DNA from: Bauldia sp.
GTDB taxonomy: Bacteria; Pseudomonadota; Alphaproteobacteria; Rhizobiales; Kaistiaceae
DNA length: 11,298 nt
NCBI GenBank assembly: GCA_020442095.1
Contig: JAGRKY010000068.1
Span: 1 to 11,298 of the forward strand
Direction: 5' to 3'
In this document: one piece after another, positions 5,831-11,298 of the stretch
How positions within the stretch are numbered: position 1 is the stretch's first letter
Layout: every line of letters begins with the position of its first letter
Made by a program: the position numbers and the translations under genes
Notes under the pieces: model-generated
The model's input: only the letters and a program-made list of their open reading frames with translations
The model's database searches: none
What the model was told of the DNA's origin: nothing

Positions 5831-6598
5831 TCAGAGGCCGACGCTGCCCTGCATGATGCCGCCATCGGCAAAGACCGTGGTCGATGTCATGTAGCTCGCG
5901 CCGGGGCCGGCCAGGAAGCCGACGACGCTGGCGATCTCCTCCGGCCTGGCCATGCGCCCGACCGGGATCGCGGCGTCGAGCTTCTTGAGCAGCGCGGGAT
6001 CGTCCATGGTCGATGTGTTGATCGGCGTCTCGACGGCGCCGGGGCCGACCCCGACCACCGTGATGCCGTGCGGCCCGAGCTCGACGCCCGCCGTGCGGGT
6101 CAGCATCCGCATGCCGCCCTTGGCGAGGCAGTAGGGCGTGTTGCCCGGCATCGGCCAGTCTTCGTGCACCGAGGTGATGTTGATGATCCGGCCGCCGCCG
6201 CCCTGCTTGATCATCTGTTGGGCGGCGATCTGGGTGCCGAAGAAGGCGCTCTTCAGATCGATGGCAAGGACCTTGTCATACTGGTCCTCGGTGGTGTCGA
6301 GCACCGAAGAGCGGGTCTCGACGCCGGCATTGTTGACCATGATGTCGAGGCGGCCGAATTTGCTCACCGCCGCGTCGACGAGCTTCTGGAGGTCGGCGAT
6401 CTTGCTGACATCGGCTTCGACGCCGATCGACTGGTCGCCGAGCTTGGCGACCTGCTGTTCGAGGGCGACCGCGGCCTCGGGGTCGACCACGTAGTCGATG
6501 ACGACCTTCGCACCTTGCCGCGCCAGCTCGAGGACGATCGACTGACCGATCCCGCTATTGCCGCCGGTGACGATCGCCACCTTGTTCTCAAGGGACAT
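5831..6598 (-). CDS. SDR oxidoreductase, glucose 1-dehydrogenase-like
   Basis: A 255-residue classical SDR, cytosolic. The cofactor motif TGGNSGIG is at 11-18 and NNAG at 89-92. The catalytic residues are Ser143, Tyr156 and Lys160, with the expected 13-residue Ser-Tyr spacing. The ITSVHEDWPMPGNTPYCLAK segment, followed by GGM, is close to the active-site region of bacterial glucose 1-dehydrogenases (SVHE...YxxxKGGM). This suggests oxidation of a sugar or similar polyol at C1 to the lactone. Asp35 at the end of the second strand favours NAD over NADP (inference). I used the ATG at 6598: GGAG lies 8 nt upstream and the Rossmann motif falls at the usual distance, whereas the in-frame start at 6658 adds 20 unrelated residues. 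It is the first gene of a two-gene unit with the signal-less solute-binding protein and is divergent from the GMC oxidoreductase. Glucose itself is not proven as substrate. Confidence 0.92.
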   Translation of the reverse strand: MSLENKVAIVTGGNSGIGQSIVLELARQGAKVVIDYVVDPEAAVALEQQVAKLGDQSIGVEADVSKIADLQKLVDAAVSKFGRLDIMVNNAGVETRSSVLDTTEDQYDKVLAIDLKSAFFGTQIAAQQMIKQGGGGRIINITSVHEDWPMPGNTPYCLAKGGMRMLTRTAGVELGPHGITVVGVGPGAVETPINTSTMDDPALLKKLDAAIPVGRMARPEEIASVVGFLAGPGASYMTSTTVFADGGIMQGSVGL

Positions 6599-6623
6599 GC
6601 GCCGCACTCCGTCCAATGGGTGG

Positions 6624-6641
6624 ATTCGAATATCCGCGGAT
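6624..6641. repeat. Two adjacent palindromes in divergent SDR/GMC region
   Basis: ATTCGAAT (6624-6631) and ATCCGCGGAT (6632-6641) are two perfect palindromes placed end to end, 26-43 bp upstream of the SDR start, in the 164-bp gap shared with the GMC gene. They may form a control site for one or both genes. The gap contains no other clear element; a weak minus-strand TTGCGC-N17-TAGGCT promoter can be drawn further upstream. Confidence 0.3.
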
Positions 6642-6762
6642 GCCGTGAGGCCGGCCACCGCGCTCTCCAGAAGCGATCAGCCTAGACATCGCCTGTCACA
6701 CGCGCAACGCTGTCCTCCGCCATCATCGCCTTTCACCGTAAACGCGCCGTGAGTCGAAGAGA

Positions 6763-8190
6763 ATGACCGAAAAACATGACGTGATCATAATAGGGAGCGG
6801 TGCCGGCGGCGGCAGCGCGGCCTACAAGCTCGTCAACGCCGGCAAGCGGGTGCTGCTCATCGAGAAGGGGCCATATCTCCCGCGCGACGGCTCGACGCTG
6901 AGCGTCCGCAACGACTTCGTCGACGGCGTGTTCAAGAACCACGTGGTCTGGCAGGACGGCAAGGGAAAGACCTTTGTCCCGAGCGAATTCTACAATGTCG
7001 GCGGCAAGACCAAGTGGTACGGAGCGGCGCTGTTCCGCTTCCGTCCGGTCGAGTTCGAAGCGGAGCCCGGCTTCGGCCTGCTCGGCTGGCCGTTCGGCTA
7101 TGAGGAGCTCGCGCCCTATTACGACGAGGCGACCGACCTCCTGAAGATCACCACCTTCGACAACGAGCCGGAGCTCCACGCGCTCCTCGGCAAGATCACC
7201 GCCGCCGATCCGCAATGGGAGCTGCACCAGCTGCCGCTCGGCCTGTCGAAGGAGATCCTGTCCAATCCGGAAGAAGCCAAGCATTTCGACGGCTTCGCCT
7301 CGCCCACCGGCTACAAGTCCGACTCGGAGCGGAACCTGATCGATCACATCCGCGGCAAGCCGAATTTCACCCTGCTCGCCGGCGACCCGGTCTCCGCGCT
7401 GGTCGCGGCGCCGGGCGATTCCCACACCATCATCGGGGTGCGATGCGCCGACGGCTCGACCTACGAGGCGGACACCATCGTCCTTGCCGCCGGCGCGATG
7501 ACAAGCCCGCGCATCCTCCAGGACTACATGAAGGCGAGCGGCATCACGCTTCCCTGCGGCGACCTCGTCGGCGGCAACTTCAAGATGCACCTGAATTCCG
7601 CCGTCCTCGGCTTCTCGCCGTTCAAGGATCACGATGTGCTGCGCAAGACCGCGGTCCTCTACAACGAGCGCTTTCCCCATTCCTCGATGCAGTGCCTCGG
7701 CTGGATCGACGGCGAGGTGCTCGCCACCCAGGTGCCGCCGGAGATGCCGGGGATGCTCGACGGTATCCTTGGCCAGCGCGCCATCGGTTTCTGGGCGACG
7801 ACCGAGGACGCATCCTCGCCGCAGAACCGCATCATCTCGGGCGGGCCGCAAGGCAGGCCGGTGATGGACTACAGCCTCGACCGGATCGAACAGTCGAAAA
7901 AGGAGCACGAGGCGCTGATCGACGCCTGGACCGACCGCCTGCTGCATGCCGGTCTGGTCGGCTTCCACAAATATATGGGGATGGGTGGCACGGCCCACGC
8001 CCTCGGCAGCCTGGTGACCGGCGACGACCCGGCGACCTCGGTGGTCGATCCCCATGGCAAGGTCCATGGCATGGAACGGCTCTATGTCGGGGACGGCAGC
8101 GCGCTGCCCCGGGCGAGCCGCGTCAATCCCTCGCTGACCATCTACGCCTGGGGGCTGCGGCTCGGCGCCCACCTCGCCGCGCCGGTCTGA
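6763..8190 (+). CDS. GMC family FAD-dependent oxidoreductase
   Basis: A 475-residue flavoprotein of the glucose-methanol-choline family. The N-terminal FAD motif is IIIGSGAGGGSAAY (residues 8-21), with the acidic Glu that binds the FAD ribose in LLIEKG. The YNVGGKTKWYGAAL segment (around 77-90) matches the conserved GG-K/S-x-W stretch near the flavin. The C-terminal domain carries His412 in GGTAHALGS and Asn455 in RVNPSLT. This His/Asn pair is typical of the branch holding pyranose oxidases, glucoside 3-dehydrogenases and gluconate dehydrogenase large subunits. It probably oxidises a sugar, glycoside or polyol, passing electrons to oxygen or another acceptor. There is no Tat signal and no adjacent small subunit or cytochrome c, so it looks cytosolic. 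The ribosome-binding site is weak (GAAGAGA just before ATG). It converges on the lactonase gene with a 16-bp gap, and oxidation followed by lactone hydrolysis is a sensible sequence. The substrate is unknown. Confidence 0.92.
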   Translation: MTEKHDVIIIGSGAGGGSAAYKLVNAGKRVLLIEKGPYLPRDGSTLSVRNDFVDGVFKNHVVWQDGKGKTFVPSEFYNVGGKTKWYGAALFRFRPVEFEAEPGFGLLGWPFGYEELAPYYDEATDLLKITTFDNEPELHALLGKITAADPQWELHQLPLGLSKEILSNPEEAKHFDGFASPTGYKSDSERNLIDHIRGKPNFTLLAGDPVSALVAAPGDSHTIIGVRCADGSTYEADTIVLAAGAMTSPRILQDYMKASGITLPCGDLVGGNFKMHLNSAVLGFSPFKDHDVLRKTAVLYNERFPHSSMQCLGWIDGEVLATQVPPEMPGMLDGILGQRAIGFWATTEDASSPQNRIISGGPQGRPVMDYSLDRIEQSKKEHEALIDAWTDRLLHAGLVGFHKYMGMGGTAHALGSLVTGDDPATSVVDPHGKVHGMERLYVGDGSALPRASRVNPSLTIYAWGLRLGAHLAAPV

Positions 8191-8206
8191 GGCCGGAGGG
8201 CCGAGA

Positions 8207-9190
8207 TCAGGCGGTGCGGACGCCGGCAACGCCCATCCGCGCCTGCCAGATTCGGGTATCGGCGAGGATGAACAGGACGTCGTTCTCCGGGCCACCGAAG
8301 GTGAAGTTGGCGACGCCCGGCGCCATGATCTCGCCGAGGAGATCGCCGTCGGGCGTGAAGACCTGCACGCCGGTCGCCGAGGATGTGTAGACGCGTCCTT
8401 CCACGTCGAGCTTGATTCCGTCCGGAACCCCGGGGGTGACCACCGCGAACAAACGCTGGTTGCGAAGATGCCGGCCGTCGGCGACGTCGAAGGCAAGCAC
8501 ATGGTGCGGCAGGCCGACGAAATAGGTGCCGGGCGCCTGGTTCGCCCCGGTGTCGGTGACATAGAGCACCGACTCATCGGCGGAGAAGGCGAGGCCGTTC
8601 GGCTTGTTGAAGCCGTCCGCGACGACCGTCGTCTCGCCGGTCGCCGGGTCGTGGCGATAGACATAGGCGCCGGCTTCGGCCGCGTCCTTGAAGCCCTGGA
8701 TCTCCCCGTAGTTGGGATCGGTGAACCAGACCGTGCCGTCGCTTTTGACGACGACGTCGTTCGGCGAGTTGAAGTGGAGACCGCGCCACGTATCGACCAC
8801 CGTCTCGACACCGCGCGACGCGCGGTCCATCGCGCTGATCCGCGCCGGCGTTTCCCGGGTTCCCTGTTCGCAGATGACGAGCCGTCCGTCGCGGCCGAGC
8901 GTCATGCCGTTCGCCATGTTCGACGGATACTGCACCCTGTCGAGGGTCTCGGCCCGGAAGGGAAAGGCATCGCCGCCGAGCTGCAGCCGCATGATCGCGA
9001 TGTTCTTCGGGCCGGGCTCCGGGACGGTGGTGAAGTAGAGCGCGTGTTCGGCGGCGACATAGACCGGCCCCTCGTGCGCGTTCGTCTCGATCAGGAGCGA
9101 GCGCTCGAAGCGTGGGCCGAGCGCGGCATGGAATGCCTCGCGGTGAACCACAAATGCCGGACCGTCGCCGGTGTCGGATGGACGAACCAT
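8207..9190 (-). CDS. SMP-30/gluconolactonase/LRE family lactonase
   Basis: A 327-residue six-bladed beta-propeller enzyme of the regucalcin/gluconolactonase family, cytosolic, which hydrolyses sugar or other lactones using one divalent metal. The four metal and substrate positions are recognisable: Glu40 (NAHEGPVY), Asn144 (NSPNDVVV), Asn198 (KPNGLAFS) and Asp257 (PDGIKLD). WFTDPNYG (155-162) is also a family hallmark. The ATG at 9190 was chosen because AGGG lies about 10 nt upstream; the in-frame start at 9319 would add 43 residues of unrelated sequence running into the divergent promoter region. It is divergent from the DoxX-cupin-VOC operon across 149 bp and convergent with the GMC gene. 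This placement suggests it opens the lactone made by GMC or SDR oxidation. The family also includes aryl-ester hydrolases, so the substrate stays open. Confidence 0.93.
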   Translation of the reverse strand: MVRPSDTGDGPAFVVHREAFHAALGPRFERSLLIETNAHEGPVYVAAEHALYFTTVPEPGPKNIAIMRLQLGGDAFPFRAETLDRVQYPSNMANGMTLGRDGRLVICEQGTRETPARISAMDRASRGVETVVDTWRGLHFNSPNDVVVKSDGTVWFTDPNYGEIQGFKDAAEAGAYVYRHDPATGETTVVADGFNKPNGLAFSADESVLYVTDTGANQAPGTYFVGLPHHVLAFDVADGRHLRNQRLFAVVTPGVPDGIKLDVEGRVYTSSATGVQVFTPDGDLLGEIMAPGVANFTFGGPENDVLFILADTRIWQARMGVAGVRTA

Positions 9191-9339
9191 TTGCGTGTGA
9201 CCCTTCCCGTCTGCATCATGGGTCCAACGGATAAGCGGGCTGCGTGTCTTCTTCGTCAACCGGGGCCCTGCACATTGCCCGGTCTTTGGCGCGAGCGCTG
9301 CGATCCCGGAAGTTGCCAATCGATCAAGGGGAGCTGGTG

Positions 9340-9804
9340 ATGGACTGGTTGATCAATGATGCATTGCCGGTCCTGGCGCGTGTCTTCATCGTCTGGATCT
9401 TCCCGTTCAGCTTCATCGACAAGATCATCAACTGGGACACGGCGCTCAAGCAGGCAAGGTCGAGCTGGCTTCCCGGCGGCCCGGTCCTGCTGATCCTCGC
9501 AATGATCGTCGAGCTCTTCACCCCGCCGATGATCGTCTTCGGCATCTATGACGGCATCGCCGCCTTCGTGCTGGCAGGCTACTGCGCGGTCACCGGCATC
9601 GTCTACCACGCCTTCTGGTCCTATCCGCGCTTCTGGCGGCCGGACAGCGAGGGCTATCCGCACATCTGGGACTTCTTCAAGAATTTCGCCATCGTCGGCG
9701 GTCTGATCTTCGTCATGGCCCAGGCCGGCTTCATCCAGACCGTCGGAACCGACATCGAGGACGTGTCGACGCTGACCGGTTTCGAGCGCGCGATCGGGGG
9801 ATAG
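9340..9804 (+). CDS. DoxX-like integral membrane protein
   Basis: A 154-residue protein with about four membrane helices (roughly residues 9-28, 47-68, 72-93 and 115-135), the length and layout of DoxX-family proteins. Family features include an Arg near the first helix (Arg14), FSFIDKII at the end of the first helix, and a buried Glu58 in the second. DoxX relatives include a subunit of an archaeal thiosulfate:quinone oxidoreductase and partners of redox enzymes, so a role at the quinone pool or in membrane redox balance is possible; this is inference. A strong ribosome-binding site, AAGGGGAG at 9326-9333, sits 6 nt before the ATG; an upstream in-frame start at 9244 lacks one. It is the first gene of an operon with the cupin (2-bp gap) and the VOC protein (10-bp gap). 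Family assignment is good but not certain; function is unknown. Confidence 0.82.
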   Translation: MDWLINDALPVLARVFIVWIFPFSFIDKIINWDTALKQARSSWLPGGPVLLILAMIVELFTPPMIVFGIYDGIAAFVLAGYCAVTGIVYHAFWSYPRFWRPDSEGYPHIWDFFKNFAIVGGLIFVMAQAGFIQTVGTDIEDVSTLTGFERAIGG

Positions 9805-9806
9805 GC

Positions 9807-10259
9807 ATGGCAGACGAAGCGCCGAGGCTCGCCTATTGGCATCTCTGGGCCGACGACGACGGCATCAGCCACCATACCCAGTGCCATCTCAGCCAGTTCG
9901 AATCGGCGAGGCTCGGTCCCGGCGACGCGCCACAATGGAACGACCGGGTGCTGAGGACCGGAAACGCCTTCCTCACCGTGCTTCCCGTAGGCTGGACAGC
10001 CGGTTGGCACATCAACGAGACCGCCAAGTGGATCTTCGTTCTCACGGGCGCATGGTACGTCGAGAGCATGGATGGCCAGCGGGTGGAGATCGGCGCGGGC
10101 GAATTTTCCTTCGGCGGCGACCAGGACTGCAAGGCCGACAGCGCGGGACGGATCGGTCATCTCTCCGGCCAGGTCGGCGACGTGCCCTGTGTCCAGCTCA
10201 TCGTCCAGAACAACGACCCCGCGGCCTGGGCCGGTGCCCGGCCCGGGGCCTTTGAATAG
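9807..10259 (+). CDS. Cupin-domain protein with degenerate metal motif
   Basis: A 150-residue single-domain cupin, cytosolic. Motif 1 has correct spacing, but its ligands are altered: Gly62-x5-His68-x-Asn70-x3-Lys74-x6-Gly81, where the family usually has His-x-His-x3-Glu. Motif 2 around Gly98-Lys109 also lacks the expected Pro, Gly and His (Gly104, Gln106, Lys109). Only one of four metal ligands is therefore kept, so a metal-dependent dioxygenase or isomerase activity of the usual kind is doubtful. It may bind a small molecule, use other residues such as His118, or act as a partner protein. The start is set by GGGGGA at 9796-9801, inside the end of the DoxX gene, 5 nt before the ATG. Coupling to DoxX and to the VOC gene suggests one shared function. 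No specific family name can be given. Confidence 0.85.
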   Translation: MADEAPRLAYWHLWADDDGISHHTQCHLSQFESARLGPGDAPQWNDRVLRTGNAFLTVLPVGWTAGWHINETAKWIFVLTGAWYVESMDGQRVEIGAGEFSFGGDQDCKADSAGRIGHLSGQVGDVPCVQLIVQNNDPAAWAGARPGAFE

Positions 10260-10269
10260 GAGAACCGCC

Positions 10270-11190
10270 ATGGCCGTGACGGAACTCCTCAGGGTGAGCG
10301 TCACGGTCGCCGACCTTGCCTCGGCCATTGCCTTTTATCGCGACGGGCTCGGGCTGGCAGCCGGGCCGGAGAGGATATGGGACGATCCGGCCTGGATGTC
10401 CCTGCTTGGGCTCGATGCGGCGACGGGCGCGCGGTCAGCGGATATCGCCGTCGGCGCGAAAGTCATCGAGCTGGTCGCTTTCGATCCCCCCGGCGAGCCC
10501 TATCCCGCGGCGCGGGCCTCGAACGACCAGTGGTTCGAGCATGTGGCGCTGGTCGCCGGCGATATCGATGCGGCATGGGCGAAACTCGCCGCCGTCAGGC
10601 CCGAGACGATCACGAAAGGCGTCCCCGATCTCCTGCCGCCGAATACCGGCAGCGTCACCGCCTTCAAGTTCCGCGATCCCGAAGGCCACCCGCTGGAGCT
10701 GATCGCCTTTCCGCCCGGCGTCGGCGACCCGGTCTGGCAGCAGGGGAGCGGCCCCGGCATCCGCGGCTATGATCACACGGCGATCGCGGTGACGGATATC
10801 GGGCAGAGCCTTGCCTTCTATGAGGGACTGCTCGGGTTCCGGGTCGCCGGCCGCTCGCTGAACCACGGGCCGGCGCAGGATCGTCTCGACGGCTTGTCGG
10901 CCTGCGTCGTCGACGTCGTGGCGCTCCAGCCGGCCGGGGTCCCGACACCCCATGTCGAACTGTTGCACTACCGGACGCCGGCGGGCCGCATGCTCTCAAG
11001 TGTCGTCAAGGCAAACGACATCGCCGCGACCCGCCAGGTCCACAAGGTCGATGACCTCGATGCGCTGATCGTACGGCTCGAAACGGCGGGAACGACCTTC
11101 GTTTCGCCCGGCGTGGTGCGTCTGGAGGACGGCCAAGGCGCCGCCTCTGTCCGTGATCCGGACGGCCATATGGTCGTGCTCGTCGGCTGA
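10270..11190 (+). CDS. Two-domain VOC family (glyoxalase/dioxygenase superfamily) protein
   Basis: A 306-residue protein with two tandem vicinal-oxygen-chelate domains (about 5-148 and 165-306), cytosolic. In domain 1 the metal positions are Ser10 (normally His), Glu67, His91 (FEHVALVA) and Glu143 (GHPLELIAF). In domain 2 they are His169 (YDHTAIAV), Glu230 (HVELLHY), Arg255 (normally His) and Val303 (normally Glu). If the domains pair as in glyoxalase I, His91/Glu143 and His169/Glu230 make one complete site, and the other site is dead. Possible roles are a lyase, an epimerase or a ring-cleavage enzyme; I cannot choose. The ATG at 10270 follows AGGAGA, which overlaps the stop of the cupin gene. 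It ends a three-gene operon and converges on an iron alcohol dehydrogenase gene. Upstream in-frame starts lie inside the cupin gene and were not used. Confidence 0.9.
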   Translation: MAVTELLRVSVTVADLASAIAFYRDGLGLAAGPERIWDDPAWMSLLGLDAATGARSADIAVGAKVIELVAFDPPGEPYPAARASNDQWFEHVALVAGDIDAAWAKLAAVRPETITKGVPDLLPPNTGSVTAFKFRDPEGHPLELIAFPPGVGDPVWQQGSGPGIRGYDHTAIAVTDIGQSLAFYEGLLGFRVAGRSLNHGPAQDRLDGLSACVVDVVALQPAGVPTPHVELLHYRTPAGRMLSSVVKANDIAATRQVHKVDDLDALIVRLETAGTTFVSPGVVRLEDGQGAASVRDPDGHMVVLVG

Positions 11191-11191
11191 G

Positions 11192-11218
11192 GCCGGCGGC
11201 GCGCGATCCTTTGCCGGC
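11192..11218. terminator. Weak hairpin after the VOC gene
   Basis: GCCGGC occurs at 11192-11197 and 11213-11218, self-complementary copies 15 nt apart in the gap between the convergent VOC and alcohol dehydrogenase genes. No T-run follows. It could contribute to termination, but in DNA this GC-rich such a 6-bp match may be chance. Confidence 0.2.
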
Positions 11219-11298
11219 TAAAGTGTCCCCGCCAGAGCGTTCCGGAACAGCGTCAGGGCAGCGTCCTTGGTCAGCGGCACCGGGTTGCCGCCGGCGGT
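11218..11298 (-). CDS. Iron-containing alcohol dehydrogenase, C-terminal end (partial)
   Basis: The minus strand is open from the window edge to a TAG at 11218-11220, encoding 26 residues that begin TAGGNPVPLTKDAALTLF and end NALAGTL. The GGNP-x-PLT pattern shortly before the C-terminus is characteristic of the iron-containing alcohol dehydrogenase superfamily (group III ADH, including maleylacetate reductase-type members), where it lies just before the last helix. Most of the gene lies beyond the right edge, so metal and cofactor motifs cannot be checked. It is convergent with the VOC gene, with 27 bp between them. An NAD(P)-dependent aldehyde, ketone or maleylacetate reductase would fit a catabolic cluster. 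The identification rests on a short tail and is moderately sure. Confidence 0.6.
   Translation of the reverse strand, partial: TAGGNPVPLTKDAALTLFRNALAGTL

Noticed and set aside
4982..6685. Plus-strand open frame of 567 residues opposite the solute-binding protein and SDR genes
   Set aside because: His/Asp/Arg-rich composition typical of the antisense frame of real genes. The minus-strand proteins carry clear catalytic and binding motifs.
8188..8206. Short GGCC-rich hairpin between the GMC and lactonase stop codons
   Set aside because: Only a 4-bp stem and no T-run; too weak to call a terminator.
6733..8811. Minus-strand open frame of 692 residues spanning the GMC and lactonase genes
   Set aside because: It overlaps two strong genes in shadow frames, is rich in Arg, Ser and Pro, and shows no domain; a by-product of high GC content.
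9259..9283. ACCGGG-N13-CCCGGT inverted repeat in the lactonase/DoxX divergent region
   Set aside because: Six-base GC-only arms are expected often by chance in DNA of this composition, and there is no link to a promoter element.

Overview
This window is about 11.3 kb of GC-rich, gene-dense DNA. It probably comes from an alphaproteobacterium, perhaps of the order Hyphomicrobiales (Rhizobiales). That placement rests on base composition, on an RTX protein with a rhizobial-style C-terminus, and on the mix of SDR, GMC, SMP-30, MocR and GntR/FCD genes. It is inference; there is no rRNA gene or other phylogenetic marker. I see no transposase, integrase, phage gene, tRNA or CRISPR array. All eleven complete genes are open from start to stop, and a twelfth is cut by the right edge.

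Left block (1-4102): an SDR oxidoreductase and a MocR-type regulator (GntR DNA-binding domain fused to a PLP aminotransferase-like domain) form a translationally coupled pair. Upstream is an operator-like cluster of TTGTC repeats. They meet, tail to tail through a shared CTAG, an aldose 1-epimerase-like gene on the minus strand. That gene is divergent from a GntR/FCD (NanR/FadR-like) regulator. The space between these two holds a 9-bp inverted repeat that brackets a good minus-strand -10 element, so the regulator probably controls the epimerase gene and itself.

Middle block (4148-6598, minus strand): an orphan RTX calcium-binding protein, probably exported by a type I system encoded elsewhere, and a two-gene unit of a glucose-1-dehydrogenase-like SDR followed by an amino-acid-type solute-binding protein that has no signal peptide.

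Right block (6763-11298): a soluble GMC flavoprotein oxidoreductase (+) converges on an SMP-30/gluconolactonase-like lactonase (-). The lactonase diverges from a tight three-gene operon (+): a DoxX-like membrane protein, a degenerate cupin and a two-domain VOC protein. The last 81 bases hold the C-terminal end of an iron-containing alcohol dehydrogenase on the minus strand.

Read together, the epimerase, GDH-like SDR, GMC dehydrogenase/oxidase and lactonase could provide anomer interconversion, C1 oxidation of a sugar (or other polyol/lactol) to a lactone, and lactone opening. The DoxX-cupin-VOC operon has no assigned job and is the least understood part. The substrate cannot be read from the sequence. 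No transporter membrane or ATPase subunit is present.
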